Source: Butyrivibrio sp. (GTDB lineage: Bacteria; Bacillota; Clostridia; Lachnospirales; Lachnospiraceae). Taken from it: DNA of 64,000 bases. The translations under genes were made by a program, and so were the position numbers. The stretch lies in assembly GCF_017433805.1 (NCBI RefSeq), contig NZ_JAFRGN010000027.1, positions 32,957 through 96,956 on the forward strand, written 5' to 3'. The notes under the pieces are model-generated. The model was not told the DNA's origin and searched no databases. It saw nothing but the letters and a program-made list of their open reading frames with translations. Shown here in pieces: positions 15,555-25,332 of this stretch (position 1 is its first letter; each line of letters opens with the position of its first letter).

Positions 15555-15640
15555 CAGTTGACCTCCGGACTAATTGGCTTATATGAATATATACGAAATT
15601 ATTATACTATATTTAGTTAATTTTGGCTAAAGGCCATTTT

Positions 15641-16468
15641 TTAAAGTGGATTGGCTAAAGGCTCTCTTTTATCAAAAGTGTAGTAGGAATCAAAGCCGCA
15701 GTTAAGAGCAATTTCGCGGGCTTTATCAAAGCAGCCTGCAACTTCCTCAGGATTATGGGCATCTGAGCCAAAGGTTATGATCCTTCCACCCAATTCATTA
15801 AATCTTTTTAAAATTTCTGAGTTAGGATTTGGCTGACTACCTCCCCTTGTAAGAGACTTGGTGTTGAGGTCAAGGCCCTTACCATTTTCTGCAAGACAGG
15901 TGAGTATGGCGTCAATCTCATCCTTATATTTGTTATAGGAATATCCAGCACCTTTTGTTGGAGTGTAGCGGACAATATAGTCAAGGTGTCCCAGAACATC
16001 AAAGTCAGTAAATGCTTTGATATTCTCAAGGGTAGCAACAAAATAGCGGCGAATGATATCCTCCTCATCGCGTCCTTCCCACATGTCAGGGTAAAAAGGG
16101 TCTGCGTGGTCGAGAAGGTGGATTGAGCCAATGACAAAATCAAAATTATTATCCGCAAGGATCTGAGTATTTTCTTTTACTATCTGAGTCTGAAGGCCAA
16201 GCTCTATTCCATATTTGATAGAAATCTTTTCTTTATATTCTTCTTTATAGGAAAAAAGTTCTCTTGTATAAGATGGAATATCTAATGTAAAAGTTCCCTC
16301 GGGAACACTTTCAGTTATTGGAAAATCCAAATCCATATGTTCGGTAAAACATATTTCTGAAAGGCTGCATGAAATGGCGCTTTCAATCATGTCTTTCATG
16401 GGGGCTGTAGAATCTCCCGAATTATGAGTATGCATATGGTAATCAGATGGTAGTAATTTCCTAGTCAT
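15641..16468 (-). CDS. PHP-domain histidinol-phosphatase family protein
   Basis: A 275-residue PHP phosphoesterase. Metal-binding motifs are in order: DYHMHTHNSGD, EICFTEHMD, IGSIHLLDH, LGHLDYI and FGSDAHNPEEV. It matches HisK-type histidinol phosphatases, which remove phosphate from L-histidinol phosphate in histidine synthesis. No other his gene is nearby, so a related phosphatase role is possible. The frame extends to GTG 16477, but ATG 16468 lies at proper distance from GAGGTG. It is probably monocistronic. Confidence 0.85.
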   Translation of the reverse strand: MTRKLLPSDYHMHTHNSGDSTAPMKDMIESAISCSLSEICFTEHMDLDFPITESVPEGTFTLDIPSYTRELFSYKEEYKEKISIKYGIELGLQTQIVKENTQILADNNFDFVIGSIHLLDHADPFYPDMWEGRDEEDIIRRYFVATLENIKAFTDFDVLGHLDYIVRYTPTKGAGYSYNKYKDEIDAILTCLAENGKGLDLNTKSLTRGGSQPNPNSEILKRFNELGGRIITFGSDAHNPEEVAGCFDKAREIALNCGFDSYYTFDKREPLANPL

Positions 16469-16629
16469 AAACTTCACCTCGCAAAATTAATAATATCATG
16501 TTTTTTATATATTCTTACTTGATTTATAGCAGAAAGTCTATTAGAATTAGAGTTGCTGATAAAAAATTATCAATTCAAATGATATAGTAACAGCAATCAA
16601 TATAAAATTCATTTTAGGAGGAACTTAAA

Positions 16630-17661
16630 ATGGCAGTAAAAGTTGCAATTAATGGTTTTGGCCGTATTGGTCGTCTTGCATTCAGACAGATGTTCGGTGC
16701 AGAAGGCTACGAAGTAGTAGCTATCAATGATTTGACAAGCCCTAAGATGCTTGCTCATCTTCTTAAGTACGATTCATCACAGGGACGTTACGTAGAAGTA
16801 GGTCACGAGGATGACGTTACAGCTGATGACGAGGCTGGCACAATCACAGTAAAGGGTAAGACAATCAAGATCTACAAAGAGCCTGATGCTAATAACTGCC
16901 CATGGGGAGAGCTTGGCGTAGACGTAGTTCTCGAGTGCTCAGGATTCTACACATCAAAGGAGAAGGCACAGGCACACATCAACGCTGGTGCTAAGAAGGT
17001 TGTTATTTCAGCTCCTGCTGGAAACGATCTTCCTACAATCGTTTACAACGTAAACCACAAGACACTTACAAAGGACGACAAGATCATTTCTGCTGCTTCT
17101 TGCACAACAAACTGCCTTGCACCTATGGCTAAGGCTCTTAATGATTACGCTCCAATCCAGTCAGGTATCATGTGCACAATCCACGCTTACACAGGTGACC
17201 AGATGATCCTTGATGGACCACAGAGAAAGGGCGATCTTAGAAGATCACGTGCTGGTGCTGTAAACATCGTTCCTAACTCAACAGGTGCTGCAAAGGCTAT
17301 CGGCCTTGTTATCCCTGAGCTTAACGGAAAGCTTATCGGCGCTGCTCAGCGTGTTCCTACACCTACAGGATCAACAACACTTCTTTTCGCTGTAGTTAAG
17401 AAGGCTGACGTTACTAAGGAAGCTGTTAACGCAGCTATGAAGGCAGCAGCTACAGAGTCATTCGGATACAACACAGACGAGATCGTTTCATCTGATATCG
17501 TTGGTATGAGATTCGGTTCACTCTTCGATGCTACTCAGACTCTTGTAAACAAGGTTGATGACGATACATACGAAGTACAGGTTGTTTCATGGTATGACAA
17601 CGAGAACTCATACACATCACAGATGGTTAGAACAATTAAGTACTTTGCAGAGCTTGGTTGA
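16630..17661 (+). CDS. gapA: Glyceraldehyde-3-phosphate dehydrogenase, type I
   Basis: A 343-residue cytosolic enzyme that oxidises glyceraldehyde 3-phosphate to 1,3-bisphosphoglycerate with NAD+. NAD-binding [15 protein letters not shown] is at the N terminus, the catalytic cysteine in [12 protein letters not shown] near residue 158, and a C-terminal [11 protein letters not shown]. Codon use is extremely biased, as expected of an abundant glycolytic enzyme. TTTAGGAGG precedes the ATG. It heads gapA-pgk-tpiA; a perfect palindrome separates it from pgk. Confidence 0.98.
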   Translation: MAVKVAINGFGRIGRLAFRQMFGAEGYEVVAINDLTSPKMLAHLLKYDSSQGRYVEVGHEDDVTADDEAGTITVKGKTIKIYKEPDANNCPWGELGVDVVLECSGFYTSKEKAQAHINAGAKKVVISAPAGNDLPTIVYNVNHKTLTKDDKIISAASCTTNCLAPMAKALNDYAPIQSGIMCTIHAYTGDQMILDGPQRKGDLRRSRAGAVNIVPNSTGAAKAIGLVIPELNGKLIGAAQRVPTPTGSTTLLFAVVKKADVTKEAVNAAMKAAATESFGYNTDEIVSSDIVGMRFGSLFDATQTLVNKVDDDTYEVQVVSWYDNENSYTSQMVRTIKYFAELG

Positions 17662-17692
17662 TTAACCTCTAATATCAAATAGACTTTTGATG

Positions 17693-17725
17693 AGGTCCGG
17701 TCCATATGGACCGGACCTTATTTCT
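17693..17725 (+). terminator. 26-bp perfect palindrome between gapA and pgk (attenuator or processing site)
   Basis: AGGTCCGGTCCAT is followed directly by its reverse complement, then a weak T-rich tract (TATTTCTTT). pgk has no other visible promoter, so this probably allows partial read-through and protects the gapA 3' end, giving more gapA than pgk. Confidence 0.65.
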
Positions 17726-17755
17726 TTCAAACAAAAATCCCAGGAGGAAAAAAAT

Positions 17756-18994
17756 ATGGCACTTAATAAGAAGTCCGTAGATGACATCAATGTAAAAGGC
17801 AGACGCGTACTTGTTCGTTGCGATTTCAACGTACCTCTTAAGAACGGCGAGATCACAGACGAGACAAGAATTGTAGCTGCTCTTCCTACAATCAAGAAGC
17901 TCGTTAAGGATGGTGGTAAGGTTATCCTTTGCTCACACCTTGGAAAGGTTAAGAATGGCCCTAACGAGGGAGAATCTCTTGGACCAGTTGCTAAGAGACT
18001 TTCAGAGAAGCTTGGCAAGGACGTTAAGTTCATCGACGATTACAGCGTAACAGGCGCTGCTGCTACAGGTGCAGTAGAGGCTATGAAGGAAGGAGACGTT
18101 ATCCTTCTTCAGAATACTCGTTTCAGAGGCAAAGAGGAGACTAAGCCTGAAGAGGCTGGTGAGGCTTTTGCAAAAGAGCTTGCTGATCTTGCTGATGACT
18201 ATGTATGCGACGCTTTCGGTTCAGCTCACAGAGCACACGCTTCTGTTGCAGTTGTAACTAAGTATATCAAGGAAAAAGGCGGCAACAATGCAGTTGGTTA
18301 CCTTATGCAGAAGGAAATCGACTTCCTTGGAAACGCAGTTGAGAATCCAGTTAGACCTTTCGTAGCTATTCTTGGTGGCGCTAAGGTTGCTGATAAGCTC
18401 AACGTTATCAACACACTTCTTGACAAGTGCGACACTCTTATCATCGGTGGTGGTATGGCTTACACATTCCTTAAGGCTAAGGGATATGAAGTTGGTAAGT
18501 CACTCCTTGATGAGACTAAGGTTGATTACTGTAAGGAAATGATGGAAAAGGCTGAGAAGGCTGGCAAGCAGCTCCTTCTTCCTGTTGATACAGTATGTAT
18601 CGATTCTTTCCCAGATCCTATCGACAACCCTAACATCACAACAACAATCGTTGATGCTGATAAGATCCCTGCTGACAAAGAGGGTGCTGATATCGGACCT
18701 AAGACAATCGAGCTTTACTCTGAGGCAGTTAAGTCTGCTAAGACAGTAGTTTGGAACGGACCTATGGGCGTATTCGAGAACCCAGTTCTTGCAAACGGTA
18801 CAAAGGAAGTTGCTAAGGCTCTTTCAGTTACAGCAGCAACAACAATCATCGGTGGTGGTGATAGTGCAGCAGCTGTTAACCAGCTCGGCTATGCTGATAA
18901 GATGAGCCACATCTCAACAGGTGGTGGTGCTTCTCTTGAGTTCCTTGAGGGCAGGAAGCTTCCTGGTGTTTACGCAGCTGATGACAGAGCGTAA
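17756..18994 (+). CDS. pgk: Phosphoglycerate kinase
   Basis: A 412-residue enzyme that transfers phosphate from 1,3-bisphosphoglycerate to ADP. Substrate motif [12 protein letters not shown] is near residue 17, then [22 protein letters not shown] and a C-terminal nucleotide region with [11 protein letters not shown] and [13 protein letters not shown]. The frame is open further upstream, but ATG 17756 follows AGGAGG and matches the family start [10 protein letters not shown]. Codon bias is as strong as in gapA. Confidence 0.98.
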   Translation: MALNKKSVDDINVKGRRVLVRCDFNVPLKNGEITDETRIVAALPTIKKLVKDGGKVILCSHLGKVKNGPNEGESLGPVAKRLSEKLGKDVKFIDDYSVTGAAATGAVEAMKEGDVILLQNTRFRGKEETKPEEAGEAFAKELADLADDYVCDAFGSAHRAHASVAVVTKYIKEKGGNNAVGYLMQKEIDFLGNAVENPVRPFVAILGGAKVADKLNVINTLLDKCDTLIIGGGMAYTFLKAKGYEVGKSLLDETKVDYCKEMMEKAEKAGKQLLLPVDTVCIDSFPDPIDNPNITTTIVDADKIPADKEGADIGPKTIELYSEAVKSAKTVVWNGPMGVFENPVLANGTKEVAKALSVTAATTIIGGGDSAAAVNQLGYADKMSHISTGGGASLEFLEGRKLPGVYAADDRA

Positions 18995-19059
18995 TATGTG
19001 AGTCAAAGTGGCGACATTTCTGCTTGCAGAGAATGGCGCAACCTTGACGAATAAACCGG

Positions 19060-19148
19060 TTGAGCAATATCCCGTGCAATGCACGGAATAGATATTGCGA
19101 AAGCGGTAGGATTTCGAGAGCGAAGCGAAGAAATCCGTATTCGCTCAA
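19060..19148 (+). other. Structured intercistronic RNA between pgk and tpiA
   Basis: TTGAGC (19060-19065) can pair with GCTCAA (19143-19148) to enclose two hairpins. One is GCAATAT/ATATTGC (19064-19098) capped by CCGTGC-AAT-GCACGG; the other is GGATTTC/GAAATCC (19109-19136). The closing stem ends 19 bases before the tpiA ATG. No known RNA family is recognised; a processing or stability element is likely. Confidence 0.55.
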
Positions 19149-19167
19149 TGACGAGAGGAGATTAGTA

Positions 19168-19914
19168 ATGGCAAGAAGACGTATTATCGCCGGTAACTGG
19201 AAGATGAACAAGACTCCCAGCGAGGCAGTAGCTCTTTGCGCAGAGCTTAAAGACTTAGTTAAGAACGATGCTGTAGACGTAGTATACTGCGTACCAGCTA
19301 TCGATATTGTTCCTGTAGTAGAGGCTGTTAAGGGCACAAACGTACACGTTGGTGCTGAGAACTTCTACATCGAGGACAAGGGAGCTTTCACAGGCGAGAT
19401 TTCAGCTCCTATGCTCAAGGATGCTGGTGTTGAGTATATCATCATCGGACATTCAGAGAGAAGAGATATCTTCGGTGAGAACGATATCCTTATCAATCAG
19501 AAGGTTAAGAAGGCATTTGCTTCTGGCCTTAAGCCAATCCTTTGCTGTGGCGAGTCACCTACACTTCGTAAGGCTGGCACATACAAGGAGTGGATCGAGA
19601 GACAGATTACATGGGATCTTGATGGCGTAACAGCTGATCAGGTTAAAGAACTTGTAATCGCATATGAGCCAATCTGGGCTATCGGAACAGGTGAGACAGC
19701 TACAGCTGATCAGGCTGAAGAAGTTTGTGCACTTATCCGTGAGCTTATTGCTAAGCTTTATGATCAGGCTACAGCTGATGCAGTTCGCATCCAGTACGGC
19801 GGATCAATGAACGCTGGTAACGCAGCAGAGCTTCTTTCAAAGGCTAACATCGACGGTGGACTTATCGGCGGCGCTAGCTTGAAGCCAGACTTCGGCCAGA
19901 TCGTTAATGCTTAA
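19168..19914 (+). CDS. tpiA: Triosephosphate isomerase
   Basis: A 248-residue TIM-barrel enzyme interconverting dihydroxyacetone phosphate and glyceraldehyde 3-phosphate. It has AGNWKMNKT at the N terminus, catalytic histidine in IIGHSERRD near residue 96, catalytic glutamate in [11 protein letters not shown] near 168, and the phosphate-binding YGGSMN and [11 protein letters not shown] 19168 follows GAGAGGAG. Third gene of the glycolytic cluster, ended by a terminator twelve bases after its stop. Confidence 0.98.
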   Translation: MARRRIIAGNWKMNKTPSEAVALCAELKDLVKNDAVDVVYCVPAIDIVPVVEAVKGTNVHVGAENFYIEDKGAFTGEISAPMLKDAGVEYIIIGHSERRDIFGENDILINQKVKKAFASGLKPILCCGESPTLRKAGTYKEWIERQITWDLDGVTADQVKELVIAYEPIWAIGTGETATADQAEEVCALIRELIAKLYDQATADAVRIQYGGSMNAGNAAELLSKANIDGGLIGGASLKPDFGQIVNA

Positions 19915-19925
19915 TTAAATGTGTG

Positions 19926-19955
19926 GGCCCTCTGCCTAGGCAGGGGGCCTTTTTT
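19926..19955 (+). terminator. Intrinsic terminator after tpiA
   Basis: A 12-bp stem GGCCCTCTGCCT / AGGCAGGGGGCC (one G-U pair) followed by six T residues. The ribosome binding site of the next gene begins immediately after the T run. Confidence 0.88.
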
Positions 19956-19965
19956 AGGAGTTATT

Positions 19966-20466
19966 ATGAAAAAAAATAATATCATTTTGATTGGAATGCC
20001 TGCATCAGGAAAGAGTACCGTTGGCGTAATACTTGCTAAGATTCTTGGCTACAATTTTATAGATGCAGATATAGTGATTCAGGAAAAAGAAGGTCGTAAG
20101 CTTGCTGAGATTATAGAAACAGAGGGTATTGACGGCTTTATCAATATAGAGAATAAGATCAATTCAGAAATAGAAGTGGAGAAATCTGTAATATCAACTG
20201 GCGGAAGTGCTGTATATGGCAAAGAAGCCATGGATCATTACAAGAACATTGGAAGAGTTGTTTACCTTAAGGTCAGCATGGATGTTCTCACTAAGCGTCT
20301 TAGTGATGTTAAGCAGCGCGGAGTAGTTATGAGAGAGGGACAGTCACTGGTATCTCTCTACAACGAGAGAACTCCTCTTCACGAGAAGTATGCTGACATC
20401 GTAATTGACGAAGGCAGCAAGACAATGGAAGAGGTTGTGGCAGATCTTTTGGCAGCACTTGCCTAA
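19966..20466 (+). CDS. Shikimate-kinase-like P-loop kinase
   Basis: A 166-residue NMP-kinase-fold protein of shikimate kinase size. The P-loop is GMPASGKSTVG, followed by FIDADIVIQ (the substrate aspartate region) and the C-terminal NERTPLHEKYAD. However, the FR-x2-E motif that supplies the shikimate-binding arginine reads FINIE, and the GGG motif reads GGS. It may be a paralogue with another substrate; other aro genes are absent here. ATG 19966 follows TAGGAG. Expression may depend on read-through of the tpiA terminator. Confidence 0.75.
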   Translation: MKKNNIILIGMPASGKSTVGVILAKILGYNFIDADIVIQEKEGRKLAEIIETEGIDGFINIENKINSEIEVEKSVISTGGSAVYGKEAMDHYKNIGRVVYLKVSMDVLTKRLSDVKQRGVVMREGQSLVSLYNERTPLHEKYADIVIDEGSKTMEEVVADLLAALA

Positions 20467-20518
20467 TTTTAATATGACTTTTGCGTAACATTCTTATGAA
20501 GGGGCTATCTGGAAAAGT

Positions 20519-21544
20519 ATGAAGAAAAAAGTGGGGGCGATTCTGGTAATAGCGGCATTGCTGTTATCGGGTATATGCTTTTTTGTGATATCCAAATCTA
20601 ATAAAGATATAGAGACCTCACAGACCCTGGTGGTAGTGTCTCCTCATCCCAAGGAATTCATGATTCCGCTTATTCAGGAGTTTGAGAGTGAAACTGGCAT
20701 CAGGACTACTATCATTAGTAGCGGTACATCAAATGCCATTGAGAGCATAGAAAATGGCGAAGATGTGGATGCTCTGTGGGGCGGATCTATATTGTCTGTT
20801 GGTCCCTACAAGGACTATTTTTACCCATATGTGAGCCTTAACAGGGCAATTTATAAAGAGAAATATAAAAAGGTAGACGATGAGTTTACTTGTTTTTCTG
20901 ATGTTCCAAGTATCCTGATCGTCAATGAAGACATTATAGGTGACACTATCATTGAAGGCTACGAAGATCTGTTAAAACCTGAGCTTAAGGGTGAGATTGC
21001 CTTTGCTGATCCTGCTAAATCATCATCTTCCTTTGAGCATTTAGTTAACATGCTATATGCCATGGGGGATGGTAATGCTGATGATGGCTGGGAGTATGTT
21101 GGTAAACTCATTGATCAGCTTGATGGTAAGCTTCTTACAAGCTCATCTGAGGTGTATACGGGAGTAGCTAATGGCAAGTACAAGGTTGGCCTTACCTTTG
21201 AAGAAGCTGCTGTAACCATGCTTAAAAATGATAAACATATCAGGATCGTGTACATGGAAGAAGGCGTAGTAACAACTCCTGATGGCATTTATATCAACAA
21301 GAATACGGATAAACTCACAGAGGCAGAGAGGTTTGTGGATTTCATGACTTCCAAGAATACTCAGGTGTATATGGCCAGCGAGCTTGGAAGACGCTCTGTC
21401 CGCAAGGATGTGGAGCCATCAAGCCTTGTTATAGCTGATGATGAGATACACACCATAAGTGTTAAAAAAGACAGAGTAGTAAACAGCAAGTCACTGTGGA
21501 CTGACAGATTTTCTGCTATGTATGGGGAGAAGAATCATGAGTAA
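20519..21544 (+). CDS. Membrane-anchored solute-binding protein (COG1840-like), probable sensory subunit
   Basis: A 341-residue protein with an N-terminal membrane helix (about 5-25), no good lipobox, and an exported binding-protein fold: TLVVVSPHPKEFMIPL, FESETGIRTTIISSGT, VDALWGGS. It is related to the second binding protein at 24083, but sits directly before a histidine kinase whose gene it overlaps by 8 bp. By analogy with three-part systems such as PgtC-PgtB-PgtA, it probably senses the ligand and signals to the kinase rather than feeding the importer. The ligand is unknown. Confidence 0.82.
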   Translation: MKKKVGAILVIAALLLSGICFFVISKSNKDIETSQTLVVVSPHPKEFMIPLIQEFESETGIRTTIISSGTSNAIESIENGEDVDALWGGSILSVGPYKDYFYPYVSLNRAIYKEKYKKVDDEFTCFSDVPSILIVNEDIIGDTIIEGYEDLLKPELKGEIAFADPAKSSSSFEHLVNMLYAMGDGNADDGWEYVGKLIDQLDGKLLTSSSEVYTGVANGKYKVGLTFEEAAVTMLKNDKHIRIVYMEEGVVTTPDGIYINKNTDKLTEAERFVDFMTSKNTQVYMASELGRRSVRKDVEPSSLVIADDEIHTISVKKDRVVNSKSLWTDRFSAMYGEKNHE

Positions 21545-23192
21545 AAAAACTGGTTCTTTTCAGGAAAACATAAGAGGAACATTCATAAAGTATTCGCTTG
21601 TACCCGTTGCGGTTATTGTAACTGTAGCGTTATTTCTGTTTGTCTTTTCATGGATAGTGTTCATGGCACATTTCAATGAGCAGGAAAATCAGTCAATTGT
21701 ATCTGAGATTACAAGGACCATGAACATCTGTAATGAGATGATGTCAGATGTGGCAGATTCTCTTGTGGATAATGATTTTGAGGTCAAGGACAGCGAGATA
21801 TTTGCTGTTTTATATAAGCGTACTGCTGATTTTGGAGAGATGGGAAATCTCATCATCCTGTCATCGGATCACAAGACGCTTTTTTCCAGTAAGAATTCTG
21901 TACCGAGATTTCTCACGGGCAGGGAGAGCTATGACTGGGGAATCTGGCATCAGATCTACAAGAATAAAAACAGCGTCAATACCATTCTCTACAACAAGAA
22001 TCTGTATGTGACCTACGGTTTATATGAAGGAAGCAATCTGAAAGTAGCTGTTGTCTATGCTATTCCGGGCGAAGCTATCACTTCAAACATAAGTGCTCAG
22101 GCCAGGTACGTGATAATTACAGATGAAAATGGATGGGTATATGCAAGCAACACCAAAAAGCTTCAGAATGAATATGGCAAGGTGGAGCAGATCTTTACTG
22201 AGAGATCAGGCTATATCAGATATGATGGCAACATTTATTATGCTAACAGGAACAATACAGATAAGGGCCTTGTGGTTTACACAATAAATGACATCAGCAG
22301 AAGCGTTCATCTGATCTATGTCCTGATAGCTATCATTGTGGTTATTTTTGGAGCGATTGCTCTGGTTACCATCAGGAGCACCAAGGTGAGCTCTGAGAAA
22401 TATACCAAGGATATCAGGAGAATCGAGGATGCTTTTGAAGAGGTACAGAATGGTAACCTTGATGCCAAGCTGGATATTAACAGCAGTACTGAGTTTACGA
22501 TAATTGCCGACGATTTCAATGACATGTTACAGGGCCTTAAGGACCAGATTCAGCAGAATAAAGAGCTGGCTGAACATGCGGCTTTTTCTCAGGTTAAGCA
22601 GCTGGAGAGCCAGTTTAATCCGCATTTTCTTTTTAATACCCTTGATAACATAAGGTTTATGGCCAAGATAGATGCGGCGGCAGCAGATAAGATGATTGTC
22701 TCTTTGTCAGGACTGTTGCGCTACAGTATCAGGGAGATGCGTGAAGAGGTTACGGTAAAAGAGGACCTTGAAAACCTCCAGTATTACCTCAATATCCTGC
22801 AGATAAGATTCAACAAGCGCTTTGCTTATTCAATCGATGTGACCGAGGATATTATGGAGTACCTTATCCCCAAGCTCCTTATACAGCCACTTTTGGAGAA
22901 TGCTGTCAAATATGGCTTTAACGGTCAGGAGAAATTATCAGTAAATGTTCGCGGCTATCAGATGAAGGAGAATCTTATCTTTGTCTGCGAGGACGACGGC
23001 GCTGGCATAGAAGAGGATATGCTGCGTGAGATACAGGAAAATCTCAAGAAAGAAGACAATGCCACTGCCCACTATGGCCTTTACAACATTCATCGCAGAA
23101 TAAGGCTGATGTACAAGGGTGATTACGGCCTTGATATCAGCAGTAAAAAGAATGAGGGCACTGTGGTCAGACTTACTATTCCCAAGCACTAG
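21537..23192 (+). CDS. Sensor histidine kinase, YesM/LytS type
   Basis: A 551-residue membrane kinase. Membrane helix about 20-43, extracytoplasmic sensor domain about 44-260, second helix about 262-282, HAMP-like segment, then a His_kinase domain with the phospho-acceptor histidine in QFNPHFLFNTLDN near residue 370. ATP-binding motifs are LLIQPLLENAVKYG and EDDGAGIE. ATG 21537 lies six bases after GGGGAG and is preferred over ATG 21522. It would phosphorylate the response regulator encoded 12 bp downstream. Confidence 0.93.
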   Translation: MSKKTGSFQENIRGTFIKYSLVPVAVIVTVALFLFVFSWIVFMAHFNEQENQSIVSEITRTMNICNEMMSDVADSLVDNDFEVKDSEIFAVLYKRTADFGEMGNLIILSSDHKTLFSSKNSVPRFLTGRESYDWGIWHQIYKNKNSVNTILYNKNLYVTYGLYEGSNLKVAVVYAIPGEAITSNISAQARYVIITDENGWVYASNTKKLQNEYGKVEQIFTERSGYIRYDGNIYYANRNNTDKGLVVYTINDISRSVHLIYVLIAIIVVIFGAIALVTIRSTKVSSEKYTKDIRRIEDAFEEVQNGNLDAKLDINSSTEFTIIADDFNDMLQGLKDQIQQNKELAEHAAFSQVKQLESQFNPHFLFNTLDNIRFMAKIDAAAADKMIVSLSGLLRYSIREMREEVTVKEDLENLQYYLNILQIRFNKRFAYSIDVTEDIMEYLIPKLLIQPLLENAVKYGFNGQEKLSVNVRGYQMKENLIFVCEDDGAGIEEDMLREIQENLKKEDNATAHYGLYNIHRRIRLMYKGDYGLDISSKKNEGTVVRLTIPKH

Positions 23193-23204
23193 GAGTTAAC
23201 TTAT

Positions 23205-23975
23205 ATGTATAGAGTTTTAATTGTTGAGGATGAAGATATTATCAGAAAAGGCATAGCCTACACCATGGACTGGATGGGCATGGGCTGTACTATAGTTGGA
23301 GAGGCAGCAAGCGGAAGTGAAGGTCTTGATAAGATAAAAGAGCTGTCTCCTGACATTGTGCTTGCTGATATTATGATGCCTGTAATGGATGGGATTGAGA
23401 TGATAAGGACAGCCAAGGCTGATGAGAGCATGCCTTTGTTTAAATCAATAATCCTCACCAGCTACGCTGATTTTGACTACGCCAAAAAGGCTATCGACCT
23501 TGATGTATCAGCCTATCTTATGAAGCCAGTAGATGAGCAGGAACTGGCTGGCGCTATCAGTAAGATTATTACAGAGCTGGAAAAAGAAAAACAGTTTGAC
23601 GAGCTTCTTGAGAAAAAGGTTTTGGCAGAAGAGACAGAAGCCTTGTTCATAAAATCGGATAAAGAAAATGATTATGTCCAGCAGATACTGGATTTTACCA
23701 AGGAACACTATTCAGAGAAGATCAGCATAGAAGCCTTTTCAGACAAAATGGGTGTTTCTGCCAGCTATTTATCAAGGAAATTCAAGGAGGCCACCGGCAC
23801 AAGCTATCTGGATTTTCTTAATAAGTATAGAGTACAGCAGGCGGTTAAACTCCTGGAAACAGGCAAATATAAAGTCTATGAAGTGTCGGATATGACGGGC
23901 TTTACTGATTACAAGCACTTTAATACTGTCTTTAAGCGCTATACAAATGTGGCGCCCTCTGAATTTATGAACTAG
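23205..23975 (+). CDS. Response regulator with AraC-type DNA-binding domain
   Basis: A 256-residue YesN-type regulator. The receiver domain (1-120) has VEDEDIIRKG, the phospho-acceptor aspartate in DIVLADIMMPVMDG and lysine in YLMKPVDEQE. The C-terminal AraC/XylS domain (about 155-255) has two helix-turn-helix units, with SIEAFSDKMGVSASYLSRKFKE and VYEVSDMTGFTDYKHFNTVFKRY-like segments. With the kinase it probably activates the importer operon that starts 107 bp downstream. Confidence 0.94.
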   Translation: MYRVLIVEDEDIIRKGIAYTMDWMGMGCTIVGEAASGSEGLDKIKELSPDIVLADIMMPVMDGIEMIRTAKADESMPLFKSIILTSYADFDYAKKAIDLDVSAYLMKPVDEQELAGAISKIITELEKEKQFDELLEKKVLAEETEALFIKSDKENDYVQQILDFTKEHYSEKISIEAFSDKMGVSASYLSRKFKEATGTSYLDFLNKYRVQQAVKLLETGKYKVYEVSDMTGFTDYKHFNTVFKRYTNVAPSEFMN

Positions 23976-24082
23976 TTCAGAAAATCGGATAATAAAACAG
24001 AAAAATAGGTATAGAAGAGTTGCTATTTCTTTTATCATTTTTTTATCAAATGTTTATTATACATTTTGAAAGGAGAAGGGAA

Positions 24083-25252
24083 ATGAAAAAGAAATTAGCA
24101 TTGGTATTGGCAGGTCTTTTGACACTTGGCGCAATTGGATGCGGAAATACAGCAGCGCCTGCTCCAGAGACTACAACAACAGAAGCACAGACAGAAACAA
24201 AAACAGAAGAAGCTAAAACAGAAGAGCCACAGGCTCAGGAAACAGATGCTCTTGCAGAGCTCGTTGAAGCTGCTAAGGCAGAGGGTGAACTTATTGTCTA
24301 CGGTTCTTGTGAGGAGGAATATTTAGCAGCGGCATGTGAGAACTTTGAGAGCATGTATGGTATCAAGGTTCAGTATCAGAGACTTTCAACTGGTGAAGTT
24401 CAGAGTAAGATCGAAGAAGAGAACGGAAATCCTTCTGGTGACGTTTGGTTCGGTGGCACAACTGATCCTTACAATGTAGCAGCAGGTGAGGGACTTCTTG
24501 AGGCTTACGAGGCTCAGAATGCAAGCCATCTTCTCAGCGATATGTATCGTGATGCTGACGGATACTGGTATGGTATCTATAAGGGAATCCTTGGATTCAT
24601 GGTTAACAAGGATGAGCTTTCCCGTATGGGTATCGATGAGCCAGCTGACTGGCAGGATCTTCTCGATGAGAAGTACAAAGGTCTTGTATGGCTTTCAAAC
24701 TACAACACAGCTGGTACAGCTAAGCTTGTTGTTAACACAATGATTCAGAAGTATGGTCACGACGAAGGCATTCAGTACCTTGTTGACCTTGATAAGAACA
24801 TCGAAGTATACACCAAGTCAGGTTCTGGCCCATCCAAGAACGTTGGTACAGGTGAGTGCGTAGTTGGTATCGGATTCCTTCACGATGGTATTACACAGAT
24901 CGTTGATAACGGATATGGCAATGTAGGACTTATCATTCCTTCATCCGGAACTTCTTTCGAAGTTGGTGCTACAGCTATCTTCAAGGGATGTGCTCATCCA
25001 AACGCTGCTAAGCTTTGGATCGAATATGCTCTTAGCCCTGATTGCGTAGAACTTGCAGCTCAGAACGGTTCTTACCAGTTCCTTGTTATTGATAATGCAC
25101 AGCAGCCTGAGGTTGCAGCTCAGTTTGGTCTTGATCCAGAGAACGTTATGGCTTATGACTTTGCTGATGCAAAAGAGAACACAACCAAGTATGTTGAGGA
25201 AGTTATGACAGCACTTGGAAGTGCAGCTGATGATCGTTTCAAGACAGAGTAA
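24083..25252 (+). CDS. ABC transporter substrate-binding lipoprotein (COG1840, Fe3+/organophosphate type)
   Basis: A 389-residue lipoprotein. The signal peptide ends at AIGCGN, followed by a Thr/Glu-rich linker (about 25-55), then a type 2 binding fold: AEGELIVYGSCEEEY, YGIKVQYQRLSTGEV, GDVWFGGTTDPYN. COG1840 proteins bind ferric iron, phosphonates, phosphoglycerate or hexose phosphates. Tyrosines that mark iron binders cannot be confirmed without alignment. AGGAG precedes ATG 24083. It is the first gene of a binding protein-permease-ATPase operon. Confidence 0.9.
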   Translation: MKKKLALVLAGLLTLGAIGCGNTAAPAPETTTTEAQTETKTEEAKTEEPQAQETDALAELVEAAKAEGELIVYGSCEEEYLAAACENFESMYGIKVQYQRLSTGEVQSKIEEENGNPSGDVWFGGTTDPYNVAAGEGLLEAYEAQNASHLLSDMYRDADGYWYGIYKGILGFMVNKDELSRMGIDEPADWQDLLDEKYKGLVWLSNYNTAGTAKLVVNTMIQKYGHDEGIQYLVDLDKNIEVYTKSGSGPSKNVGTGECVVGIGFLHDGITQIVDNGYGNVGLIIPSSGTSFEVGATAIFKGCAHPNAAKLWIEYALSPDCVELAAQNGSYQFLVIDNAQQPEVAAQFGLDPENVMAYDFADAKENTTKYVEEVMTALGSAADDRFKTE

Positions 25253-25277
25253 TGAAAGTTTTATAGTAATACTTGCT

Positions 25278-25304
25278 GGAGCGGATGACTACCTCATCCG
25301 CTCC
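25278..25304 (+). promoter_or_regulatory. Intercistronic hairpin between binding protein and permease genes
   Basis: A perfect 11-bp stem GGAGCGGATGA / TCATCCGCTCC with a five-base loop and no T tract. It probably stabilises the upstream binding-protein mRNA and makes its product more abundant than the permease. Confidence 0.7.
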
Positions 25305-25332
25305 ATGTATATTAAACCGGAGGAAATCTAAG

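Noticed and set aside
20519-21544. Simple importer binding protein
   Set aside because: Its gene overlaps the histidine kinase gene and the importer has its own binding protein, so a sensory role is more likely.
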